Shown here piece by piece: positions 6,397 through 12,862 of a stretch of DNA of 12,862 bases. Origin of the DNA: an uncultured Jannaschia sp. (lineage in GTDB: Bacteria; Pseudomonadota; Alphaproteobacteria; Rhodobacterales; Rhodobacteraceae); NCBI GenBank assembly GCA_937916365.1, contig CALFSY010000158.1, positions 1-12,862 of the forward strand, read 5' to 3'. How positions within the stretch are numbered: position 1 is the stretch's first letter; each line of letters opens with the position of its first letter. The translations under genes and the position numbers were made by a program. The notes beneath the pieces are model-generated. The model was not told the origin of the DNA, did not search any database, and was given only the letters and a program-made list of their open reading frames with translations.

Positions 6397-6418
6397 GCCG
6401 GATCGAGGAGGGATCGGC
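6397..6418 (+). promoter_or_regulatory. Leader hairpin exposing a Shine-Dalgarno-like loop
   Basis: GCCG-(G)-ATC pairs with GATCGGC (7 bp, one bulged G), and the 7-nt loop is GAGGAGG. No start codon follows within useful distance; the ribosome binding site of the DUF4212 gene is the separate GAAGGGAG further on. The loop could be a decoy or protein binding site in the leader RNA, or a chance structure. Confidence 0.3.
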
Positions 6419-6446
6419 GATTACAGGCTTTGAAGGGAGTATATCA

Positions 6447-6704
6447 ATGACAGAAAACTCTGATAACAACGCATATTGGTCCGCCAACATTCGTTTGGTG
6501 ACCATATGTTTGGTCATTTGGGCGCTTGCGTCTTATGGTTTCGCTATTCTGCTGCGTCCGCTAATTAGCGGCATTGCTGTGGGTGGCACCGACCTGGGCT
6601 TTTGGTTCGCACAGCAGGGATCAATCCTTGTGTTTTTGGTGCTGATCTTTTTTTACGCATGGCGCATGAATTCAATCGATAAAGCCCACGGCGTGGACGA
6701 GTAA
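6447..6704 (+). CDS. DUF4212 small subunit of a sodium:solute symporter
   Basis: An 85-residue membrane protein of the DUF4212 family, described as the putative small subunit of a solute:sodium symporter and encoded just before the large subunit. Features are the N-terminal A-Y-W-S-A-N-I-R (9-16), a first membrane helix at about 16-37 containing V-I-W-A-L-A-S-Y-G-F, the diagnostic L-G-F-W-F-A-Q-Q-G-S-I (50-60), a second helix at about 56-74, and a cytoplasmic tail with M-N-S-I-D-K-A-H-G. The ATG has a good ribosome binding site, GAAGGGAG (6432-6439), 7 nt away. The symporter gene begins 16 nt after the stop, so they are co-transcribed. It is distinct from YjcH/DUF485, the partner of classical ActP. 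Confidence 0.93.
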   Translation: MTENSDNNAYWSANIRLVTICLVIWALASYGFAILLRPLISGIAVGGTDLGFWFAQQGSILVFLVLIFFYAWRMNSIDKAHGVDE

Positions 6705-6720
6705 GAGGCGGAACAAAATA

Positions 6721-8496
6721 ATGGATCAAACAACACTTAATATCATCGTTGTGGGGTTGTCGTTTGCGCTCTACATCGGGATCGCAATTTGGGCGCGTGC
6801 GGCATCGACCAGCGAATTTTACGCCGCTGGTCGCGGGGTGAACCCCGTGGTCAACGGCATGGCCACAGCGGCGGATTGGATGTCGGCGGCATCCTTCATC
6901 TCTATGGCCGGTCTTATCGCGTTTGTTGGCTACAATAACTCGCTCTTCCTAATGGGATGGACCGGTGGGTATGTGTTGATGGCGATGCTATTGGCGCCTT
7001 ACCTGCGCAAATTTGGCAAATATACTGTGCCCGAATTTGTGGGTGACCGGTATTACAGTCAAACCGCCCGTGTGGTGGCCGTGGTCTGCTTGATTGTTAT
7101 TTCGGTAACATACGTGATTGGGCAGATGTCGGGTGCCGGTGTGGCTTTTGCTCGCTTTTTAGAGGTTACGCGCGAAACGGGCCTTTATATCGCGGCCGCA
7201 GTTGTGTTTATCTACGCGGTTTTGGGTGGTATGAAGGGCATCACCTACACTCAGGTGGCGCAGTATTGCGTGTTGATCGTTGCGTATACAATACCAGCGA
7301 TCTTTATTTCGCTGCAACTGACGGGCAATCCGGTTCCTGGCTTGGGCTTGTTTTCCAACATGGCCGACGGCACAGCAGGCACGGGGCAGCCGCTTTTGGT
7401 GACACTTGATGGTCTTTTGACCGATCTTGGGTTTCGGGAATATACCGCAACAACCAATCCTTGGTTGATGGCGCTTTATACCCTATCATTGATGATCGGG
7501 ACGGCGGGGTTGCCGCACGTCATTATCCGGTTTTTCACAGTGCCCAAAGTTTCCGATGCGCGTTGGTCTGCGGGATGGGCGTTGGTGTTTATCGCGTTGC
7601 TTTACCTAACGGCCCCGGCCGTGGGTGCGATGGCGCGGTTGAACATCATCACCACAATGTGGCCCAATGGTGTGCAGGAAGAGGCAGTTTCAGTTGAGGA
7701 TCTACCAGATTGGTTTGAAACCTGGCAGGTAACCGGCCTTCTTGGGGTTGAGGATAAAAATGGCGACGGCCTTATCCAATACTACAATGAAAATTCCGTA
7801 GAGGGGCAAGCATTTGCCGAGGCAAACGGATTGGCCGGTAACGAATTGGTCACCTTTAACCGTGACATTCTGGTTCTGGCTAATCCAGAGATTGCGCAAC
7901 TCCCACCCTGGGTAATTGCATTGATTGCTGCGGGTGGTTTGGCGGCGGCGCTGTCGACCGCAGCGGGGCTGTTGTTGGCGATTTCTTCGGCGATCAGTCA
8001 CGATTTAATCAAATCGACGATCAACCCAAGCATTTCGGAACGGGGGGAACTGTTGGCGGCGCGCATTTCGATGGCGGCGGCGATTGTTCTGGCAACATAT
8101 CTGGGGCTCAACCCGCCCGGGTTCGCGGCGCAGGTTGTGGCCTTGGCCTTTGGTTTGGCGGCGGCGACATTGTTCCCGACGTTGATGATGGGAATTTTTT
8201 CCAAACGGATGAATTCCGCCGGGGCGATTGCGGGTATGTTGGCTGGTTTGATTACAACCTCTCTTTACCTGTTCCTATATCTCGGATGGTTCTTCATTCC
8301 GGGCACGGCGGTGTTTGACTCAAGCCAATACCTGTTTGGTATTCCGCCCACGCATTTTGGCCCGATTGGCGCGTTGTTCAACTTTACCGCTGCTTATATC
8401 GTGTCGAACATGACGGCAGAACCCCCGCAGGAAATTCAAGACCTGGTCGAATCTGTGCGGATTCCGCGTGGGGCAGGTACGGCAACCGCCCACTAA
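6721..8496 (+). CDS. Sodium:solute symporter, SSS family large subunit (DUF4212-partnered)
   Basis: A 591-residue inner-membrane symporter of the SSS family with the LeuT fold and about 13 helices. The N-terminal part carries the family region F-Y-A-A-G-R-G-V-N-P-V-x-N-G-M-A-T-A-A-D-W-M-S-A-A-S-F (about 36-61) and Y-L-R-K-F-G-K-Y-T-V-P-E-F (about 97-109). L-A-A-A-L-S-T-A-A-G-L-L-L around Ser412/Thr413 matches the Na2-site helix of PutP-like transporters. Between YLTAPAVGAMARLNI and this helix is a long polar insert (about 310-395) with an EF-hand-like DKNGDG sequence at 345-350. The pairing with DUF4212 puts it in the VC_2705-like symporter group rather than ActP proper. Acetate or a similar short carboxylate is the likely substrate from the acs neighbourhood, but this is inference. 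The ribosome binding site is modest (AGAGGCGG at about 6704-6711). Confidence 0.94.
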   Translation: MDQTTLNIIVVGLSFALYIGIAIWARAASTSEFYAAGRGVNPVVNGMATAADWMSAASFISMAGLIAFVGYNNSLFLMGWTGGYVLMAMLLAPYLRKFGKYTVPEFVGDRYYSQTARVVAVVCLIVISVTYVIGQMSGAGVAFARFLEVTRETGLYIAAAVVFIYAVLGGMKGITYTQVAQYCVLIVAYTIPAIFISLQLTGNPVPGLGLFSNMADGTAGTGQPLLVTLDGLLTDLGFREYTATTNPWLMALYTLSLMIGTAGLPHVIIRFFTVPKVSDARWSAGWALVFIALLYLTAPAVGAMARLNIITTMWPNGVQEEAVSVEDLPDWFETWQVTGLLGVEDKNGDGLIQYYNENSVEGQAFAEANGLAGNELVTFNRDILVLANPEIAQLPPWVIALIAAGGLAAALSTAAGLLLAISSAISHDLIKSTINPSISERGELLAARISMAAAIVLATYLGLNPPGFAAQVVALAFGLAAATLFPTLMMGIFSKRMNSAGAIAGMLAGLITTSLYLFLYLGWFFIPGTAVFDSSQYLFGIPPTHFGPIGALFNFTAAYIVSNMTAEPPQEIQDLVESVRIPRGAGTATAH

Positions 8497-8503
8497 AAAT
8501 ACC

Positions 8504-8532
8504 GGTCAAAGCCTGTGAACCAGGCTTTGACC
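8504..8532 (+). terminator. Perfect 12-bp hairpin after the symporter gene
   Basis: GGTCAAAGCCTG (8504-8515) and CAGGCTTTGACC (8521-8532) are exact reverse complements with a 5-nt loop, starting 8 nt after the symporter stop. No U-tract follows, so it is not a textbook intrinsic terminator. It could partly terminate, or protect the 3' end of the transporter mRNA, lowering expression of the downstream signalling genes relative to the transporter. Confidence 0.75.
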
Positions 8533-8539
8533 TATCATG

Positions 8540-8567
8540 GGCGCATCCTAATGCATTGGGGTGCGCC
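8540..8567 (+). repeat. Second hairpin before the COG2905-type gene
   Basis: GGCGCATCC (8540-8548) pairs with GGGTGCGCC (8559-8567), with one G-U pair, and the stem can extend by further T-G and A-T pairs around a small loop. It follows the first hairpin by 7 nt. It would hide the GTG at 8561, one reason to prefer the ATG at 8609 as start of the next gene. A TTATC follows, not a U-tract. Confidence 0.6.
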
Positions 8568-8608
8568 TTATCGTATCAGAATTTAATCAAGCCAAATGGT
8601 GGGGGTGC

Positions 8609-10426
8609 ATGACGTTCGACATCGTCATTTTCCTGTCCGAGACGCCGCCCTTTGACACATTGCCAGAGGGGGAGCACACCAAAATTGCGGCTCTGATGAC
8701 CCTTTCCGAGGTGCAGGCAGGCACGCAGCTTTCCCAAATTGGGCAGCCTGTTGATACCTTTTATATAATCGTGGACGGTCGCATCGACATCACAGATGTA
8801 TATGGGCACACGCTTTCTATTCTGGGGCCTAAAAATACGTTTGGCGCCCGCGATTTGTTAAAGGGGTGGGACAGTAAGATCAACGCCGTTGCGGTTGAAG
8901 ATAGCCGCGTGTTGACCATTCCCGCCGCGGGGTTCCATAAATTGATGGACAACCATCCCCTACTGTTGCGGTTTTTTGGCCGTGGTGGCGGGATGACCCC
9001 TGCCCGGGGCCGCGACATTACCACTGTTCCCCTGCGGGATGTGATGACCGCACACACTGTTACGTGCGCGCCCGATACACCGTTGATTGATGTCGCGCGC
9101 TACATGCGCGATGCCCAAGTATCAAGTGTTGTTGTAACCCAACATGATCAGGTATGCGGTATTTTAACGACCCGTGATATTGCCACACGCGCGGTGGCCG
9201 AAGGTGTGTCCGCCGCCACACCGGCCAAACAGATTATGACAACCAATCCCGTCACCTTACCACCAACGGCATTGGTGGCTGATGTGTTGCACGAAATGGT
9301 TGAACGCGGCATCGCCCATATTCCAGTGGTTGAACACGGAACGTTAATCGGCATTCTAACCCAAACCGATTTAACACGGGTTCAGGCAAGATCGACCGCC
9401 GCATTGATCAAAGATATATTTGCGGCGGATACCCCCGCCACCATCGCCGCAGTCACGCGCAATTTGCCCGATGTTTTGGTGCATCTGGTGGGGGGGCAAA
9501 GCCCGCATCATGTGGTGACGCGATTAATCACCGATGTGACGGATGCCGCCACCCGCCGTTTGCTGGCCTTGGCCGAACAAATGCTGGGCCCACCGCCGGT
9601 GCCGTATTTATGGCTGGCCTGCGGATCGCAGGGGCGCCGTGAACAAACAGGGGTCAGTGACCAGGATAATTGCCTAATCCTTGATGATCGTATGACATCC
9701 GCCGATGATGCGTATTTTGCGGCATTGGCAACATTTGTGTGTGATGGGTTGCACGCGGCGGGGTATGTATATTGCCCCGGTGACATTATGGCGACCAACC
9801 CGCGTTGGCGGCAACCGTTACATGTATGGCGCCGTTATTTTCGCGGCTGGATTGATACACCCAACCCCGAAGCGCAAATGCTGGCCTCAGTCATGTTCGA
9901 TCTGCGCCCAATCGGCGGGGATGAACGGCTATTTTCGGATTTACAGGTAGATACGTTAACCGCCGCGGCGGCAAATTCAATCTTTGTGGCACATATGGTT
10001 GCCAATGCGATGAAACATGCGCCACCGCTTGGCCTGTTTCGCAATTTTGCGACGGTACGGTCGGGGGAACATAAAAACATGATTGATATGAAACACAACG
10101 GCGTTATTCCCGTGGTTGATTTGGGCCGTATTTACGCCCTGCAAGGGTCGTTGACGGCAATCAACACGCGCGCGCGCTTAAGTGCGGCGATGGAGGCCGG
10201 CGTCATATCTCCCTCTGGTGGGCGGGATTTGATCGAGGCATATGACATGATCGCCGATGCGCGGCTTACCCACCAGATGGCACAAATCAAACGGGGGGAA
10301 CGCCCCGATAACTTTATGGCGCCATATGAATTGTCGGATTTTGAACGAAATCATCTGCGCGAGGCATTTCTTATTATTAAAACCATGCAATCCGCCGCCG
10401 GTGCCGTGGGCGGGGTGCTAAGTTAA
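8609..10426 (+). CDS. COG2905-type protein: cNMP-like domain, two CBS, DUF294 nucleotidyltransferase
   Basis: A 605-residue cytoplasmic protein of the putative signal-transduction nucleotidyltransferase type. Order of domains: cyclic-nucleotide-binding-like beta roll (about 15-130); CBS pair (about 142-197, starting at DVMT, and 208-263, starting at QIMT), which usually binds adenine nucleotides; DUF294 nucleotidyltransferase domain; and DUF294 C-terminal domain (about 460-600). The GlnD-like catalytic motif is intact: G339-S340-x-x-R-R-E-x(5)-D351-x-D353. The cNMP-like domain lacks the usual phosphate-binding Glu (Ala80 after Gly79) and a clear Arg, so it may not bind cAMP. I chose ATG 8609, preceded by GGTGGGGG (8598-8605), over in-frame GTG 8561, which lies in a hairpin. 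The gene follows the symporter behind two hairpins. Such proteins are thought to modify a partner protein, as GlnD does PII; the target is unknown. Confidence 0.92.
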   Translation: MTFDIVIFLSETPPFDTLPEGEHTKIAALMTLSEVQAGTQLSQIGQPVDTFYIIVDGRIDITDVYGHTLSILGPKNTFGARDLLKGWDSKINAVAVEDSRVLTIPAAGFHKLMDNHPLLLRFFGRGGGMTPARGRDITTVPLRDVMTAHTVTCAPDTPLIDVARYMRDAQVSSVVVTQHDQVCGILTTRDIATRAVAEGVSAATPAKQIMTTNPVTLPPTALVADVLHEMVERGIAHIPVVEHGTLIGILTQTDLTRVQARSTAALIKDIFAADTPATIAAVTRNLPDVLVHLVGGQSPHHVVTRLITDVTDAATRRLLALAEQMLGPPPVPYLWLACGSQGRREQTGVSDQDNCLILDDRMTSADDAYFAALATFVCDGLHAAGYVYCPGDIMATNPRWRQPLHVWRRYFRGWIDTPNPEAQMLASVMFDLRPIGGDERLFSDLQVDTLTAAAANSIFVAHMVANAMKHAPPLGLFRNFATVRSGEHKNMIDMKHNGVIPVVDLGRIYALQGSLTAINTRARLSAAMEAGVISPSGGRDLIEAYDMIADARLTHQMAQIKRGERPDNFMAPYELSDFERNHLREAFLIIKTMQSAAGAVGGVLS

Positions 10427-10442
10427 AGGGGCCGCATCACCT

Positions 10443-10967
10443 ATGTTTTGGACGCTCATTGCCACAATTTTCGCGGGTTTTGCGGGGGCTGGGGTCGGCC
10501 TTTTGTTGCGGCGTGTGACGCGCCAACGTTTGCCCAGATCCATTGTGCCAATCCTGGCCGGGGGCGTCATGTTGGCGGCAACCGTCGGGCAAGAATATGG
10601 ATGGTATACCAATGTGTTGGATACGATGGATCAAAATACAATCGTGATCTGGGAACGCGAACATCAGGCATGGTGGCAACCTTGGACCTATGTGTGGCCT
10701 TGGGTGCGGGGTTTCGCGGCATACGTGCCGTCTGAAACGGTGGAAACCGCCCCTGGCTCCGGGGTATTGGTCGCGCAGATTTGGATCCAAGAACGTTGGA
10801 ATCCCGCAACCATCCGCCCGATCCTGGTGCACTGTGCGCTTGGGCGGCGTGCGGACATCCTACCCGACACAGTATTTGGGGCAGGGGGGGACCCGGTGAA
10901 TGCTAACTGGCAAAATATACCGCCAACCGACCCGATCTTAGCGTCATTTTGTAACGAAGAGGGATAA
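10443..10967 (+). CDS. Trp-rich membrane-anchored protein of unknown function
   Basis: I do not recognise this 174-residue protein. It has two hydrophobic segments near the N-terminus (about 3-22 and 34-48) separated by a basic stretch, R-R-V-T-R-Q-R-L-P-R, that should lie in the cytoplasm. After them comes a striking Trp/aromatic region, about residues 69-95, with six Trp in W-E-R-E-H-Q-A-W-W-Q-P-W-T-Y-V-W-P-W. A soluble C-terminal half follows with two Cys (about 140 and 170). Topology by the positive-inside rule puts this part outside the cytoplasm. It starts 16 nt after the COG2905-type gene, with an AAAGGGG element (10425-10431) as a somewhat distant ribosome binding site, and ends 48 nt before the exonuclease fusion gene, so it is likely part of the same operon and module. 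Confidence 0.8.
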   Translation: MFWTLIATIFAGFAGAGVGLLLRRVTRQRLPRSIVPILAGGVMLAATVGQEYGWYTNVLDTMDQNTIVIWEREHQAWWQPWTYVWPWVRGFAAYVPSETVETAPGSGVLVAQIWIQERWNPATIRPILVHCALGRRADILPDTVFGAGGDPVNANWQNIPPTDPILASFCNEEG

Positions 10968-11015
10968 TCCCACTCACACCATAACCCCCCTCAGGGCACA
11001 AAGGACGCCCCGCTT

Positions 11016-12862
11016 ATGCTAAACTATCTTAGCCTGCGCTTACGTATTTTTCTATTCTTTGCGCTGCTGGCCGTGGGGGGATCGGCGCTAAGCCTTTTGG
11101 GGTTAACGATCGGGTATATCCGATTGGGATCGGACGAGGCGGTCAATTCATTTGTCATCGCGGGTGTGATCGCCGTTTTGGCCATTTGTGGCCTAACAAC
11201 ATGGATTTGGGTGTTATTCGACGATCATGTCGCACGCCCGGTCGAACGTTTGGCCGCCGACATGCGTGCCCGTGCCCATGCCAGTGTGCCACATGATATT
11301 GACGATGACACCGCCCCCTATTTGGGGGATTTGGCCCCTGCCGCCGCTGCCGTTGCATCGAACCTGATTGAAGCGCGCGCAACCATGGCCCAAAGCGCAC
11401 GGCGTGAAACCGCACGCATTGCCCACGAAAAAAAGCGGTTTGAAACCCTGTTGGCCGAAATGTCAGAGGGCGTTTTGTTTTGCACGCCTGCCCATGCCAT
11501 CATGCTTTATAACGATCAAACACGCACCCTGCTGGGACAGGCGGAAAAGGTGGGTCTTGGGCGCCCCCTGAAAAATTTGGTGCGCATGGGACCCATTCAC
11601 GATGCCTATGCGCGACTTTGTGCAAATCCGTCGCAGGATGGCGCAGACATTCTTATCATCACCCGAACCAACGCCCATCTGTTAGAAGCGCGGATGCGGC
11701 TTATTAGATTTGAAAATCCCCCCGAAGGTGGCGGCCATGATATGGCCGGACCTGGCTATATGCTAACACTGCGTGATGTGACCGATACTTTGAGCATACA
11801 GGCGGAACGCGCGCATCTTTTGAATCGTCTTGTGGCGGCGGTTGATGCAGCCCTGCCCGATTTTCCCAAAGGGGCGGCAACCACCACGTTGGCGGGCACA
11901 TTGGCCCAAGTTACCGCGCGGAAAATCGCCACAGATACACATTGGTGGCCGATGGAATCCCTTGCGGTGCAGGATCTTGGCACGGCGCTGGCCGCGCGTT
12001 TGGCGCGCAAAGGTCTTACGTTGACCCCCCATAATTTGGGGGCCACACGGGTGCGGTGCGACGGGTTTGCCATAACGCGCCTGTTGGAAAGGTTGGCATT
12101 GGATTGGGCGTCGGATGGTGCGGCGAACCTAACCTTAACATGCACGTCCGATTCCCCCAATACCGCATCACTAAGGTTAGAGGCGACGGGCGTGCCACCC
12201 ACACCTGTGACCTTGGCGGGATGGATGGAAACACCGCTTTCCCCTGGTTTAACGGGCTTTTCCGCGCACGATGTCGCCCTGTCCCATGGCACGGCGGTTG
12301 TGTCGGCCCCGGCACAGACGGGCCGTGCCGCATTGTGTTTAACATTGCCACTGGCCGCCCCACCGGCGCCGAAAGAAATCCACAGAGTGATCTATGATTT
12401 TGATCTATTCAATTCATCCGCCCCCGCAGATGTGCGTCAGGCACCACTAAGCGCCCTAAGTTTTGTGGTGTTCGACACGGAAACCACGGGGCTTGACCCG
12501 CAGGTGGATGAAATTTGCCAAATCGCCGCTGTGCGTGTGGTCAATGGCAATTTATTGCCAGATGAAAGGTTTGACACCTTGGTTCATCCAGGCCGTCCTA
12601 TCCCAACATCGGCCACGCAAATCCACCACATTACCAATGATATGGTTGCCGATGCGCCGTCTATGCCGCAGGCATTGGCACGATTTCATGCCTTTGTGGG
12701 TGATGACATCCTTGTCGCCCATAATGCGCCGTTCGACATGGCATTTTTACGGCGTCACGAAACAACAATCGGCGAACGCTTTGACCAAACCATCCTGGAC
12801 ACAGTGTTATGTTCGGCGATACTGTTTGGTCAATCGGCACACCACACGTTGGACGCATTGTG
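11016..12862 (+). CDS. Membrane PAS / degenerate kinase / DEDD 3'-5' exonuclease fusion (3' end outside window)
   Basis: An open frame of 615 codons running off the window end. Domains: two membrane helices (about 10-33 and 46-68); a HAMP-like segment after them (D-H-V-A-R-P-V-E-R-L-A, 70-80); a PAS domain (about 140-255, starting E-M-S-E-G-V-L-F and ending L-T-L-R-D-V-T-D); a histidine-kinase-like core (about 258-450); and a DnaQ/PolC-epsilon-type exonuclease from about 480. The phosphoacceptor region reads V-A-A-V-D-A-A-L where active kinases have S-H-E-L-R-T-P-L (Ala274 in place of His), and the ATP-binding N and G boxes are degraded, so it is probably a pseudokinase. The exonuclease has intact motif I (F-D487-T-E489-T-T-G) and motif II (A-H-N-A-P-F-D574); motif III is outside the window. 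ATG 11016 follows AAGGA (11001-11005). It ends the acetate-transporter-linked gene run. Confidence 0.92.
   Translation, partial: MLNYLSLRLRIFLFFALLAVGGSALSLLGLTIGYIRLGSDEAVNSFVIAGVIAVLAICGLTTWIWVLFDDHVARPVERLAADMRARAHASVPHDIDDDTAPYLGDLAPAAAAVASNLIEARATMAQSARRETARIAHEKKRFETLLAEMSEGVLFCTPAHAIMLYNDQTRTLLGQAEKVGLGRPLKNLVRMGPIHDAYARLCANPSQDGADILIITRTNAHLLEARMRLIRFENPPEGGGHDMAGPGYMLTLRDVTDTLSIQAERAHLLNRLVAAVDAALPDFPKGAATTTLAGTLAQVTARKIATDTHWWPMESLAVQDLGTALAARLARKGLTLTPHNLGATRVRCDGFAITRLLERLALDWASDGAANLTLTCTSDSPNTASLRLEATGVPPTPVTLAGWMETPLSPGLTGFSAHDVALSHGTAVVSAPAQTGRAALCLTLPLAAPPAPKEIHRVIYDFDLFNSSAPADVRQAPLSALSFVVFDTETTGLDPQVDEICQIAAVRVVNGNLLPDERFDTLVHPGRPIPTSATQIHHITNDMVADAPSMPQALARFHAFVGDDILVAHNAPFDMAFLRRHETTIGERFDQTILDTVLCSAILFGQSAHHTLDAL

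Larger units (their letters stand above)
6010..6446 (+). other. Structured intergenic region between acs and the transporter operon
   Basis: No gene is convincing here; short minus-strand frames (6006-6221, 5950-6258) look random. Several inverted repeats are visible: a long hairpin just after acs (6014-6043); ACAAAG/CTTTGT around a T7 run (6156-6191); GCG-CA-TGGGT pairing with ACCCA-CA-CGC (6216-6255); a perfect TCATG-T-CATGA palindrome (6316-6326); TGGGT/ACCCA (about 6339-6351); and a stem with GAGGAGG in its loop (6397-6418). It probably contains the acs transcript end and the promoter and leader of the DUF4212/SSS operon. I found no good -35/-10 pair. Confidence 0.55.

Noticed and set aside
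6376..6400. Possible sigma-54 promoter (TGGC...TGC) before the DUF4212 gene
   Set aside because: The GG and GC elements are not at the required spacing.
8561..8608. Upstream GTG start for the COG2905-type gene
   Set aside because: The GTG lies in the arm of a stable hairpin and lacks a ribosome binding site; ATG 8609 has GGTGGGGG just before it.
10961..10971. GGGAT-A-ATCCC palindrome at the end of the Trp-rich protein gene
   Set aside because: Only 5 bp with a one-base centre, unable to form a stable hairpin, and overlapping the stop codon; taken as chance.

Overview
The window looks like chromosomal DNA of an alphaproteobacterium, most likely Rhodobacterales. This is inferred from protein style and gene neighbourhood (triosephosphate isomerase, SufT/A-type Fe-S carrier/TfoX-N operon, acs next to a DUF4212/SSS transporter pair) and from the moderately GC-rich coding sequence. 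I see no transposase, phage gene, tRNA, rRNA or CRISPR array, and no broken gene.

Left part (1-2721): a small SnoaL-like protein gene on + converges with a minus-strand block. Reading from the right, that block is sufT-like, an A-type Fe-S carrier gene, tfoX-N and then tpiA. The first three are tightly packed (26-nt or 4-nt junctions) and probably form one operon. tpiA has its own 86-nt upstream gap, which carries a near-perfect FNR/FixK-type box. The sufT operon and a LysR-type regulator gene diverge from a 141-nt region with overlapping back-to-back promoters and a 7+7 bp inverted repeat.

Right part (2722-12862), all on +: LysR regulator, a 357-nt regulatory gap, acs (acetyl-CoA synthetase, full length), a 437-nt structured gap, then a compact run of DUF4212 small subunit, SSS-family symporter large subunit, a COG2905-type protein (cNMP-like + two CBS + DUF294 nucleotidyltransferase), a small Trp-rich membrane protein of unknown function, and a membrane protein in which HAMP/PAS and a degenerate histidine-kinase core are joined to a DEDD 3'-5' exonuclease. 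This last gene is cut by the window end.

Working picture: the symporter pair imports a small carboxylate (acetate is the natural guess given acs) and Acs activates it to acetyl-CoA. The downstream proteins look like a dedicated signalling module: a nucleotidyltransferase with ligand-binding CBS domains, and a membrane-bound exonuclease controlled by a sensor that has lost its kinase residues. That module is the most interesting part of the window; its biochemical role is inference. All calls were made by reading the sequence, without database searches.
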